Below are positions 45,103 through 54,367 of a DNA stretch of 64,000 nt, piece by piece; position 1 is the first letter of the stretch, and the number at the start of each line of letters is the position of its first letter. The notes beneath the pieces are model-generated. The model ran no database searches, was not told where the DNA came from, and was given only the letters and a program-made list of their open reading frames with translations. The stretch comes from Mesorhizobium sp. YC-39. GTDB lineage: Bacteria; Pseudomonadota; Alphaproteobacteria; Rhizobiales; Rhizobiaceae. The translations under genes and the position numbers were made by a program. Location: contig NZ_JAOWPS010000005.1 in assembly GCF_025753795.1 (NCBI RefSeq), forward strand, positions 62,001 through 126,000, given 5' to 3'.

Positions 45103-45900
45103 ATGGGTTTCATGATCGAAGCGCGGGATGTTTCTGTGGCGATCGGCGGCAAACGCATTGTCGCCAATGTCGATTTCGACATGCGGCCCGGCGAAGTGGC
45201 GGCGATCGTCGGCCCCAATGGATCGGGCAAGACGACCTTCCTCAAAGCGCTGTCCGGCGATCTTGCCTATTCCGGGCAGATCAGCATCAACGGCCGCGAT
45301 CTCTCGGTGATGAAGCCGGTCGAGGCCGCAACCTTGCGTGCCGTGCTGCCGCAGGCGACGACGCTGTCCTTCCCCTTCACGGTGCGCGAGATCGTCAGGC
45401 TCGGCCTGGTAGGCGGACGCTCCGGCGCGCTGCACGGCGAGGACGAGCGGCTGCCCGAACGGGCATTGACGCGCGTCGATCTCGATGGATTTGCCGGTCG
45501 TTTCTATCAGGAGCTTTCAGGCGGCGAGCAGCAGCGTGTGCAGCTTGCTCGCGTGCTCTGTCAGGTCTGGGCGCCGGTGCTCGACGGCAAGCCGCGCTAT
45601 TTGTTCCTCGACGAGCCGGTTTCCAGCCTCGACATCAAGCATCAATTGATCATCATGGGCATCGCCCGCGATTTCGCCAGAAGGGGCGGTGGCGTGGTCG
45701 CCATCCTGCACGACCTCAACTTGACGGCGATGTATGCCGACCGGATTTTCGTCATGCATCGCGGCAGGCTTGCCGCCAACGGTTCTCCGCAGGACGTGCT
45801 GAGCAACGATCTGATCGAAAAAGTGTTCGATTGCCGGCTGAAGGTCGGCGCGCTGCCGCCGGGAGACATGCCGTTCGTGCTGCCGCAGTCGGTCTGTTGA
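45103..45900 (+). CDS. hmuV: Heme ABC transporter ATP-binding protein
   Basis: 265 residues from the ATG at 45103, or 262 from a second ATG at 45112; the gene is coupled to the hmuU stop at 45101. It shows Walker A GPNGSGKTT, the Q-loop region LPQATTLSFPF, the signature LSGGEQQRVQLAR, Walker B YLFLDEPVSSLD and the switch histidine in ILHDLNLT. It powers HmuU. It is the last gene of the plus-strand run and converges on rirA. Confidence 0.93.
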   Translation: MGFMIEARDVSVAIGGKRIVANVDFDMRPGEVAAIVGPNGSGKTTFLKALSGDLAYSGQISINGRDLSVMKPVEAATLRAVLPQATTLSFPFTVREIVRLGLVGGRSGALHGEDERLPERALTRVDLDGFAGRFYQELSGGEQQRVQLARVLCQVWAPVLDGKPRYLFLDEPVSSLDIKHQLIIMGIARDFARRGGGVVAILHDLNLTAMYADRIFVMHRGRLAANGSPQDVLSNDLIEKVFDCRLKVGALPPGDMPFVLPQSVC

Positions 45901-45905
45901 TATTC

Positions 45906-46016
45906 AGGTGATGCCGGCCTGCAAATGGCGGCTTCCTGCGCTTCCGGTGCTCACGTACTCAAATGTACGCTCCGCTCCGGTTCTCGGAAACCACCATTTT
46001 CGACTCGGCCTGACCT
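45906..46016. repeat. Long imperfect palindrome between hmuV and rirA, family D
   Basis: Arms of about 50 bp (AGGTGATGCCGGCC... and ...GGCCTGACCT) pair around a centre near 45960, with further matching blocks (AATGGCGGCTTCC with GGAAACCACCATT; CGTACT with TGTACG). It fills the gap between two converging genes and could end transcription from both sides. Its sequence type recurs in Rhizobiales genomes, from general knowledge. Confidence 0.75.
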
Positions 46017-46055
46017 GAATCTCAACAGACCTCGCCAAACGCGATGTGACTGGGA

Positions 46056-46517
46056 TCAGGCGGCCGGCGCCCGCTGCTCCAGCATATCGATGCCGAGCAG
46101 GTGCCGCACATTCGGTCGTGCCGCCACCATGTCGGCGATCGTATAGCGCGCAAGCACGGCGAAAAAGGCATTGAGCGCCTCGCGCAGTGCCGAATTCAGG
46201 GCGCAACTGTCGATCAACGGGCACTCGGCGGCATCGTTCTCGAAACATTCGGCCATGGCGAAGCTCTCTTCCGTTACCCGCACGACGTCGAACAGGCTGA
46301 TCGATTCGGCCGGGCGGCCAAGCCTGACGCCGCCGTTTCTGCCCCGTACTGTCTCGACCAGACCATGCTCGACCAAGGGCTGCAGGATCTTGAAGAGAAA
46401 AAGTTCAGATACCGAATAGGCAGCAGCGATCTCGGGGATGCGGCTCAGCCGATCGGTGTTCGCTGCGCAATACATCAAGATGCGCATGGCGTAGTTGGTC
46501 TGGCGTGTCAGGCGCAT
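46056..46517 (-). CDS. rirA: Iron-responsive regulator RirA (Rrf2 family)
   Basis: 153 residues from an ATG at 46517 with a GAGGA ribosome site. An N-terminal winged helix (MRLTRQTNYAMRILMYCAAN) is followed by LSRIPEIAAAYSVSELFLFKILQPL. Three cysteines at 91, 99 and 105 hold the iron-sulfur cluster; the spacing equals that of known RirA proteins. With iron present the clustered form represses iron-uptake genes at IRO boxes; one such box lies between hmuR and hmuP, 5 kb away. Its leader contains a family A repeat and an Irr-box-like palindrome. Confidence 0.95.
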   Translation of the reverse strand: MRLTRQTNYAMRILMYCAANTDRLSRIPEIAAAYSVSELFLFKILQPLVEHGLVETVRGRNGGVRLGRPAESISLFDVVRVTEESFAMAECFENDAAECPLIDSCALNSALREALNAFFAVLARYTIADMVAARPNVRHLLGIDMLEQRAPAA

Positions 46518-46543
46518 TTTGTCCTCGCGAAGCAGTGGCTTGA

Positions 46544-46641
46544 CCCTAAAACGCGCCGCGTCAAATGAGTGACGCGCTTCAGGGCCTTGTCTTTGTCCAT
46601 GCCGTCGTTCCAAAAACCGCAGCGCGCTTTTGGGCGACATG
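46544..46641. repeat. Composite palindromic repeat, family A, copy 4, in the rirA leader
   Basis: A hairpin with CCCTAAAACGCG / CGCTTCAGGG-type arms (46544-46584) is followed by the family palindrome CATGCCGTCG...GGGCGACATG (46598-46641). This copy is more diverged than copies 1-3. It starts 27 nt upstream of the rirA start codon and would be transcribed as part of the leader. Confidence 0.7.
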
Positions 46642-46660
46642 ACTGAATATGGCCTATACC

Positions 46661-46675
46661 TTGGAATAATTCCAG
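46661..46675. promoter_or_regulatory. Irr-box-like palindrome in the rirA promoter
   Basis: TTGGAATAATTCCAG is an inverted repeat with a 3-nt centre, shaped like the iron control element bound by Irr (TTAGAA-N3-TTCTAA) but differing at several bases. On the minus strand it sits between TTGTCT and TATAGG, which could be the rirA -35 and -10. Irr represses rirA at low iron in Agrobacterium, so the site fits, but binding is not shown here. The remaining leader up to 46814 holds nothing else I can support. Confidence 0.45.
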
Positions 46676-46814
46676 ACAAGCACCGCATATTAGTTGAATA
46701 TTATCGTCAACTTTGTGTGCGCCGCCTCGCAAATCGGATTGGGATCAAATGTGGCGCGCATTCGGCTGGGCGGGTTACTAAGTAAGTCCGCGAGATCCAC
46801 CAGGGAGCGGTTCC

Positions 46815-48113
46815 ATGTCACAACCAGCCTCGGCTTTGGCGCCCGTCGCCCGGTTCGACGCCAATGCGGACGCCAAGCTTTCGGCGCTCCGACGCACCAA
46901 ATTCCTCGCTACGGCAGCGCTTGGGCTCTGCGTGCTCATATTCGCGGTGGCCAAGTCGTTCGAGGGCCGCTTTGCGTGGCTGGGTTTCGTCGCCGCCTTT
47001 GCCGAGGCCGCGACGATCGGCGGGCTGGCCGACTGGTATGCGGTGGTGGCGCTGTTCAAGCGGCCGATTGGCCTGCCGATCCCGCACACCGCCATCATTC
47101 CCGAGAATCAGAACCGCATCGCCGATAATCTCGGCCGTTTCATCGAGGTCAATTTCCTGGCGCCGGAGCCGGTGCGCGAGAAGCTCGCCGAGGTCGACTT
47201 TTCCGCGCTCGTCGCCGACTGGCTGTCGGATGCCGACCGCGCGGCCGGTCTGTCGAAGTTCGTCAGCCGTCTGGTGCCGCAAACGCTGGGCGCCATCGAG
47301 CAGTCCGGCCTGCGGGGCTTCGTCACCAGCCGCATGCTGGAACAGGTCGAAAAAGTGCCGCTGGCGCCGCTCGCTGCCGAATTGCTGTCGGCCCTGACCG
47401 ACGACCGCCGCCACCAGAAACTGTTCGACGAGTTCACCAAGGTCGTCGGCCGGTTCCTGAGCGATGAAGAGGCATTGGCGACGATGCGCGAGAAGATCCG
47501 CGAGGAATTGCCGTCGCTGTTCAACCTGTTTCGCGCCGACGCCTATCTCCTGAAGAAGATCGTCGCTTCCGCCGGTTCGCTGCTAGACGAGGTCAGGGTC
47601 GATCCCGATCATCCGATGCGCGCTGAATTCGACCGCTTCGTAGAGAGCTTCATCGAGCGGCTGAGGACGTCCAAGCAATATGCAAGGCGCGCCGAGAAAC
47701 TGAAGCGCGATTTCCTCGCCCGGCCGGAACTCAAGGCACTGGCCGGCGACATGTGGGAAAGCATGCGCCTGTTCATCGAGCAGGACGCCAAGGCCGAGAA
47801 CTCGATGATCCGCGCCCATCTCGCCAACATGTTCGTCGAGGTCGGCCGCCATCTTGCCGGCGATCCGCAGATCAGGGCCGATATGAATCAGGGTTTCGTC
47901 GTGGCGCTGGCCTCCTTCGTCGAAAGCCAGAAGAGCGGCGTGTCGAAATTCATCGCCGACCAGGTCAAGCGCTGGGATCTTGCCCAGCTCACCAGGCTGA
48001 TTGAGATGAACATCGGCAGGGATCTGCAATATATCCGCTTCAACGGCATGGTCATCGGCGGCCTTGCCGGTGTCGTGCTCTACACGGCGGAACGGCTGTT
48101 TCTCGTCAACTGA
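46815..48113 (+). CDS. DUF445 membrane protein
   Basis: 432 residues. Two N-terminal helices (FLATAALGLCVLIFAVAKSF and WLGFVAAFAEAATIGGLADWYAVVALF) contain the DUF445 signature AEAATIGGLADWYAVVALFKRPIGLPIPHTAIIP. A long cytosolic helical region follows, ending in one more hydrophobic segment (GMVIGGLAGVVLYTAERLFLV). The family is widespread and of unknown function. The gene appears monocistronic, 112 nt before the phasin gene. Confidence 0.88.
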   Translation: MSQPASALAPVARFDANADAKLSALRRTKFLATAALGLCVLIFAVAKSFEGRFAWLGFVAAFAEAATIGGLADWYAVVALFKRPIGLPIPHTAIIPENQNRIADNLGRFIEVNFLAPEPVREKLAEVDFSALVADWLSDADRAAGLSKFVSRLVPQTLGAIEQSGLRGFVTSRMLEQVEKVPLAPLAAELLSALTDDRRHQKLFDEFTKVVGRFLSDEEALATMREKIREELPSLFNLFRADAYLLKKIVASAGSLLDEVRVDPDHPMRAEFDRFVESFIERLRTSKQYARRAEKLKRDFLARPELKALAGDMWESMRLFIEQDAKAENSMIRAHLANMFVEVGRHLAGDPQIRADMNQGFVVALASFVESQKSGVSKFIADQVKRWDLAQLTRLIEMNIGRDLQYIRFNGMVIGGLAGVVLYTAERLFLVN

Positions 48114-48225
48114 GGCGCCGCGCACACTTTGAAACGTCCTTTGCCTGTCCGAATGGACCGCGGCGCTCGGGTGCTCTATCTTCTCTACGGGTGCCGCATC
48201 CGCGGCAACAGGGGAGAGAACCATC

Positions 48226-48654
48226 ATGGCAAAGCAACCGGATTCCGACTCCTTCATGGACATGTTCGGCAGGTTCGGCCGCGACCTGAAGTTGCCGACT
48301 GTCGATGTCGAGGCGATTCTGAGCCATCATCGCAAAAACCTCGAAGCCCTGGAAAAGTCAGCCAGGGCAAGCGCTGCCGGGGCGTCCTCTGTGATGTCCA
48401 GGCAGCGCGAGATGCTGCAGGACACGCTGCGCGAGATCACCGACATGGCTCAAAGCTACAGGACGCCGGGCAATCCGCAGGAGCTGATGACGAAACAAAC
48501 GGAGTTCGCCAGGAAATCCTTCGAAACCGCGCTGAAGAATGCCGGCGAGGTTGCCGAACTGGTCAAGAAGTCCGGCACCGAATCGGTTGAGATTCTGCGC
48601 GATCGCATCAAGGAGGCGATGGCCGAAATCCGTGCTGGCTACGAAAAGAAGTAA
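48226..48654 (+). CDS. phaP: Phasin family protein
   Basis: 142 residues, almost entirely amphipathic helix, from an ATG with a GGGAGAG site. The segment FGRDLKLPTVDVEAILSHHRKNLEALEKSARASAAGA and the coiled-coil-like C-terminal half are typical of phasins, which coat polyhydroxybutyrate granules and control their size. No PHA synthase is in the window, but the MaoC-type hydratase 180 nt downstream would suit PHA or acyl-CoA metabolism. Confidence 0.85.
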   Translation: MAKQPDSDSFMDMFGRFGRDLKLPTVDVEAILSHHRKNLEALEKSARASAAGASSVMSRQREMLQDTLREITDMAQSYRTPGNPQELMTKQTEFARKSFETALKNAGEVAELVKKSGTESVEILRDRIKEAMAEIRAGYEKK

Positions 48655-48835
48655 CCGGCTTCCGCCAAAGCCCGGTCGAGCCGGATTTATCCTTGCTGGA
48701 TAAACCGCTTCCGCTGCGTGAAGATTGGCCACGGCGTGACTCCGACCGAATATGGCGGAACGGAATCGCATAGGGCGAATTGACAGAGGCGGTCGGTTCG
48801 TGGTCCGAGGCAGGCCAGCGATCGGGAAAGCAGGA

Positions 48836-49333
48836 ATGACGCAAGCACGGCCGAGGACGCCGCCGACCTATGAGCAGCTCAGGACCATGGCCGGGCAGGA
48901 ACTTGGCGTGTCCGATTGGACAACGGTCGATCAGAACCGCATCGACCAGTTTGCCGAATGCACAGGCGACCATCAATGGATCCATGTCGATCCTGAACGG
49001 GCAAGGCGGCAAAGCCCGTTCCGCACCACCATCGCGCATGGCTATCTGACGCTGTCGATCATCGGCGCGCTGGCGCTCGACATGGGCATCGTGCCGGAAA
49101 ATACGCAGGCCGCCTTCAATTACGGCTTCGACAAAGTGCGTTTCCTGTCGCCTGTCCGTGTCGGCGCGCGCATCAGGTTGCGTACGACGCTCCTGTCCAT
49201 GGAAGACAGAGGGCCGGGCCAGTACCTGATGAAGGCGGCAAACACCGTCGAGATCGAAGGCGAACAGAAGCCGGCGCTGATGGCTGAAACGTTGGTCATG
49301 CTGTATGAGCGGCGGAGGAGGGCCGGCGCGTGA
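48836..49333 (+). CDS. MaoC-family enoyl-CoA hydratase
   Basis: 165 residues from the ATG at 48836; the frame is open 84 nt upstream. It is a single hot-dog domain with the hydratase motif FAECTGDHQWIHVDPERA, where Asp and His are catalytic, and SPFRTTIAHGYLTLSII. It is related to (R)-specific enoyl-CoA hydratases such as PhaJ, which supply (R)-3-hydroxyacyl-CoA. The neighbouring phasin gene on the same strand supports a link with PHA, though substrate choice is unproven. Confidence 0.87.
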   Translation: MTQARPRTPPTYEQLRTMAGQELGVSDWTTVDQNRIDQFAECTGDHQWIHVDPERARRQSPFRTTIAHGYLTLSIIGALALDMGIVPENTQAAFNYGFDKVRFLSPVRVGARIRLRTTLLSMEDRGPGQYLMKAANTVEIEGEQKPALMAETLVMLYERRRRAGA

Positions 49334-49354
49334 GGCAGCACCAGGCCCGGGCGG

Positions 49355-50764
49355 TCAGTCACAACGTGACATCGCCTTTTCAAGCACCCTGAAGATCCGC
49401 TCATCTGCGCATTGCGCGACGTTGAAGCGCATGAAGCGGCTGGCCGTCTGAGACAGGCTGAACGCATTGCCGGGCGCCAGCACAATGTTGGCCGACAAGG
49501 CGTATCGGGCGATATCGGCGGCATCCATCCCCTCCGGCAAGCTGCACCACAGGAACATGCCGGCCGGCTGGTCGATCCATGGCGTGATGCCGATGGCTTT
49601 CAGGCGGGTGGTTGTTTCGGCCATGGCGCGTGACAGACGCGCCCGCAGCAAATCCATATGCTTGCGATAGAGGCCGTCCTTCAACAGGCTCAGCACAAAT
49701 TCAGAGGCGAGCCGCCCGCTGCCAAAGGATGTGGCGATCTTGATGTCGATCAAGCGTTCCATCCAGTCGCGAGGCGCGGCGATGAAGCCGCAGCGCATCG
49801 ATGCCGAAAGCGTCTTTGAGAAGCTGCCGATATGGATGACCCGGCTGAGACCGTCGAACGCCGCCAGCCTGGGGGCGGGCGTGTGTTCGAAATCGGTAAA
49901 GATATCGTCTTCGATGATGGTCAGATCAGACTGGTCGGCGAGCTTGAGCAAGCGGTGCGCGGTGACCGGCGACAGAATTGCGCCCGTCGGATTGTGCAGG
50001 GCGGAATTGGTGATGTAGAGGCGCGGCCGGTGCTCGGCCAGCGCCTGCGCGAACTCTGCGATATCCGGTCCCGACGGAGTGTAGGGGACGCTGACGACCT
50101 TGGCCCTGTGCGCGCGCAAAAGCGCATGGAAGTTGAAGTAGCAGGGGTCGTCGACCAGCACCGCGTCACCGGGTTCGATAAGGAAGCGACAAAGCAGATC
50201 GATGGCCTGCGTTCCCGATTCGGTCAGCATGATCTGGTCGGGAGAGGCCTCGATGCCGTGCCCGGCAATGCGCCGCGACAGCAGGTGGCGCAAGGGCGGC
50301 AGTCCGAGCGGCGTGCCATAGTCGGTCAGCGCGACATTGTCGGCGCGCGCCAGCGTCCGCAGCGCCCGACGCAATCCGGTCTCCGGCATCCAGGAGGCCG
50401 GCAGCCAGCCGCAACCTGGCTTCAGCACGTCCTCGCCCGCTTCCAGCGATTGGCGCGAAATCCAAAGCGGATCGACGGCACGGTCGAGCCGGGGGCCGAT
50501 CTCGGCCAATGACAAAGGCGCAAGTGGCCCGGCAGCATAGTAACCCGAACCCGGCCGCGACCGGATATCCCCTTCGGCGGCAAGACGTTCATACGCGTCG
50601 ACCACGGTGGATTTGGAGACCTGCATGGTCTTGGCAAAGGCACGAATCGACGGCAATCGTGCTCCCGGCGTCAGGATCCGTGCGGCAATCCGGTGCCTGA
50701 TCGTTGCCATGACGCTTTCGACAAGCGTCCCGTTGCCCTCGCTTTCTGTCGTCAGATCATCCAT
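49355..50764 (-). CDS. MocR-type regulator (GntR HTH fused to aminotransferase)
   Basis: 469 residues. The N-terminal 80 residues are a GntR winged helix (MATIRHRIAARILTPGARLPSIRAFAKTM...KSTVVDAYERLAAEGDI). The rest is a fold type I aminotransferase domain with the PLP lysine in GSFSKTLSASMRCGF. Such proteins use PLP as a signal ligand and usually control a neighbouring gene. Here the divergent EamA transporter, 106 nt away between start codons, is the likely target. Confidence 0.9.
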   Translation of the reverse strand: MDDLTTESEGNGTLVESVMATIRHRIAARILTPGARLPSIRAFAKTMQVSKSTVVDAYERLAAEGDIRSRPGSGYYAAGPLAPLSLAEIGPRLDRAVDPLWISRQSLEAGEDVLKPGCGWLPASWMPETGLRRALRTLARADNVALTDYGTPLGLPPLRHLLSRRIAGHGIEASPDQIMLTESGTQAIDLLCRFLIEPGDAVLVDDPCYFNFHALLRAHRAKVVSVPYTPSGPDIAEFAQALAEHRPRLYITNSALHNPTGAILSPVTAHRLLKLADQSDLTIIEDDIFTDFEHTPAPRLAAFDGLSRVIHIGSFSKTLSASMRCGFIAAPRDWMERLIDIKIATSFGSGRLASEFVLSLLKDGLYRKHMDLLRARLSRAMAETTTRLKAIGITPWIDQPAGMFLWCSLPEGMDAADIARYALSANIVLAPGNAFSLSQTASRFMRFNVAQCADERIFRVLEKAMSRCD

Positions 50765-50870
50765 CCGTACTGCTCACTAGACCATGACAGTTTCTTAGAA
50801 TTGTACTGCATTGTCTCTGGTAATGCCACCGTCTTGGCCCGATAGAGAGCGACAACATCAGGAACTGGCG

Positions 50871-51764
50871 ATGGACAAGACGGCGAGCGGCTGGATCAGC
50901 GGATTCATAGGCGTGCTGATTTTCAGTGGCTCGCTGCCGGCGACTCGCGTGGCGGTGATGGATTTCGATCCGACATTTCTCACATCGGCCCGAGCGGCGA
51001 TTGCCGGGCTGCTTGGTCTGGCAATGCTGCTCTTGTTCCGGCAGAAACGTCCGGAGCGCGGGGATCTGCTGTCGCTGGTGATCGTCGCTCTGGGCGTGGT
51101 TGTCGGCTTTCCCTTGCTGACCGCCCTAGCGCTGAAACACGTCACCTCGGCCCATTCCATCATCTTCGTCGGCCTGCTGCCGCTGGCGACCGCGATCTTT
51201 GGAGTCATTCGTGGCGGCGATCGTCCAAGACCGGCGTTCTGGCTGTTCTCGTGCCTTGGCAGCGCCCTCGTGGCCGGCTTTGCGCTGACGCAAGGCGTGT
51301 CGGCCTCGCCGGTCGGCGATACTTTGATGCTTGCCGCCATCATTGCCTGCGGTCTTGGCTATGCCGAAGGCGCCGCACTGTCGCGCCGGCTCGGCGGCTG
51401 GCAGGTGATCTGCTGGGCGCTGGTGCTGTCACTGCCGGTGATGCTCACACTGACGGTGATGACCATGCCACCGTCGTTTGATGGCGTCGGCGTCAACGCC
51501 TGGATCGGCCTTGCCTATGTCTCGCTGTTCAGCATGCTGATCGGGTTTGTGTTCTGGTATCGCGGGCTGGCGCAAGGGGGCATTGCTGCCGTGGGGCAGT
51601 TGCAGCTTCTCCAGCCCTTCTTCGGCCTCGCGCTGGCGGCGACGCTGCTGCACGAGCAGATCAGCCCGGTGATGATCGCCGTCACGGTCGCCGTGGTGCT
51701 TTGCGTCATTGGCGCCAAGAGGTTCGCCAAGCAGAGGCTGCCGCAAGAGGTGGCTGCGGAGTGA
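50871..51764 (+). CDS. EamA (DMT) family transporter
   Basis: 297 residues from an ATG at 50871 with an AGGAA site; a start 60 nt upstream is less likely. Ten hydrophobic helices form two EamA repeats (FIGVLIFSGSLPATRVAVMDF opening the first; MLAAIIACGLGYAEGAALSRRLGG opening the second). Members export amino acids or other small metabolites. Pairing with a PLP-binding MocR regulator suggests a vitamin B6 or amino-acid-related substrate; this is inference. Confidence 0.86.
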   Translation: MDKTASGWISGFIGVLIFSGSLPATRVAVMDFDPTFLTSARAAIAGLLGLAMLLLFRQKRPERGDLLSLVIVALGVVVGFPLLTALALKHVTSAHSIIFVGLLPLATAIFGVIRGGDRPRPAFWLFSCLGSALVAGFALTQGVSASPVGDTLMLAAIIACGLGYAEGAALSRRLGGWQVICWALVLSLPVMLTLTVMTMPPSFDGVGVNAWIGLAYVSLFSMLIGFVFWYRGLAQGGIAAVGQLQLLQPFFGLALAATLLHEQISPVMIAVTVAVVLCVIGAKRFAKQRLPQEVAAE

Positions 51765-51776
51765 CTGTGTCGCCCG

Positions 51777-52820
<1,044 letters not shown>

Positions 52821-52847
52821 AGGCAATTCCTCATGCTTCTTGCGCCG

Positions 52848-53498
52848 CTATTCGGCATCGATCTGGTTCTCCGGCGCGGCTTTCTGGAAGGCCGGCAGCG
52901 CCATGCAGGCGGCGTGGACGCGGGTTATCGTCGGGTAGGGCGTCAGGTCGACGCCGAAACGGGCGTTGCTGGCGATCTGTGCGACCAAGCAGATGTCGGC
53001 CAGGCCCGGCAAATCGCCATGGCAGAATGTTCCCGTTTTAGATGAGGAAGCCAGTATCTTTTCAAGCGGCTGGAAACCCTCGTTCACCCAGTGCCGGAAC
53101 CAGTTGACGACGTCCTCGTCACCGGCGCCAAACAAGGTGCGAAGCGAGGTCAGCACACGCAGGTTGTTCACCGGATGAATGTCGCAGGCGATCATCTGTG
53201 CCAGCATCCTGACGCGCGCGCGACCCAGCGCATCCTTCGGCAGCAGCGGCGGCTCGGGGCTTGTTTCGTCGAGGAATTCGATGATCGCCAGCGATTGCGT
53301 CAGCAACGTGCCGTCGCCCAGGATCAGCGCCGGCACCAGGCCCTGCGGATTGACCGCGAGATAGGACGGTTCCAGATGCTCGCCGTGCCGAAGATGATGC
53401 GGCACGTACTCGTAGGTGAGGCCCTTCATCTCCAGTGCGATCCGCACGCGGTAGGAGGTGGAGGAGCGGTAGTAATTGTGGAGGACGATGTCGCTCAT
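52848..53498 (-). CDS. maiA: Zeta-type glutathione S-transferase (maleylacetoacetate isomerase-like)
   Basis: 216 residues from an ATG at 53498. The thioredoxin-like N-terminal domain opens with LHNYYRSSTSYRVRIALEMKGL, the serine-rich glutathione motif of zeta GSTs. The second half has the typical helical domain (DIHPVNNLRVL, CHGDLPGLADICLVAQIASNARF). Maleylacetoacetate isomerase acts in tyrosine breakdown, but no other gene of that pathway is here, so a general zeta-GST role remains possible. Confidence 0.83.
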   Translation of the reverse strand: MSDIVLHNYYRSSTSYRVRIALEMKGLTYEYVPHHLRHGEHLEPSYLAVNPQGLVPALILGDGTLLTQSLAIIEFLDETSPEPPLLPKDALGRARVRMLAQMIACDIHPVNNLRVLTSLRTLFGAGDEDVVNWFRHWVNEGFQPLEKILASSSKTGTFCHGDLPGLADICLVAQIASNARFGVDLTPYPTITRVHAACMALPAFQKAAPENQIDAE

Positions 53499-53686
53499 CA
53501 GGTCACGCTTGATTGCTGGCCGCACATTCGACCGATTTGGATGGCCGGGCAAGGCATGGCGGTTCGGAAAAATTGCCATCTCCGCCCTTCGCCGGGGATG
53601 GCGATGTACTATTTGGCAATAATCTGACCATGGTCGCAGGACTATCCTGCGCCAGCTAAGCCGAGCAACCGAACCGAAACGAGCCC

Positions 53687-54367
53687 ATGACAGCCAGTGA
53701 CCGCGCCCGGTTCTTGATCATCGACGACCATCCGCTGTTTCGCGAGGCGCTGCACAGCGCCGTGCAGATGGCCTATCCGGAGGTCGACACGGTGGAGGCG
53801 CGCACCATCGCCGAGGCGCTCGAGCTTCTGGCGGATGCCAAGCCATTCGATCTTGCCTTGCTCGACCTCAGCATGCCCGATGTGCATGGTTTTGAAGGGC
53901 TGCTGCAGCTGCGGACCCGTTATCCGCGCCTGCCGGTGGTCATCGTTTCGGGCTATGAAGAGCCTCGGATCATTTCCGAGGCGCTGTCCTATGGTGCCGC
54001 CGGCTTCATCCCGAAATCGGCGCGCAAGAGCGACTTGGCCGCGGCCATCCGCTCGGTGATGGACGGCGCCATCTATGTGCCCGAAACCTATGAAGGCCAG
54101 CCGCCGGACGCGGAGAGCGCCGACCGCGCCGAGATGGTGCAGCGTCTTGCCAAGCTGACGCCGCAGCAGCTCAGGGTGTTGCAGATGCTGCGCCAGGGCC
54201 TGCTCAACAAGCAGATCGCCTACGAGCTGCAGGTCGGCGAAACCACGGTCAAGGCGCATGTCTCCGAGATACTGCGCAAGCTCAATGTCTACAGCCGCAC
54301 GCAGGCGGTCATCGAGGTTTCAAAGCTGGACAATGCCGAGCTGTTTCGGGATCAGGCGGGGTTTTAA
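53687..54367 (+). CDS. NarL/LuxR-type response regulator
   Basis: 226 residues. The receiver domain has the acidic pair Asp13-Asp14, the phosphoacceptor Asp60 in ALLDLSMPDVHG, and the lysine in GFIPKSARKSDL. A C-terminal LuxR helix-turn-helix follows (LTPQQLRVLQMLRQGLLNKQIAYELQVGETTVKAHVSEIL). It converges on the hybrid kinase gene, the two stops overlapping by 4 nt, and is presumably its phosphotransfer partner. The nearest likely targets are the coxSLM-like genes at 57.3 kb. Confidence 0.9.
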   Translation: MTASDRARFLIIDDHPLFREALHSAVQMAYPEVDTVEARTIAEALELLADAKPFDLALLDLSMPDVHGFEGLLQLRTRYPRLPVVIVSGYEEPRIISEALSYGAAGFIPKSARKSDLAAAIRSVMDGAIYVPETYEGQPPDAESADRAEMVQRLAKLTPQQLRVLQMLRQGLLNKQIAYELQVGETTVKAHVSEILRKLNVYSRTQAVIEVSKLDNAELFRDQAGF

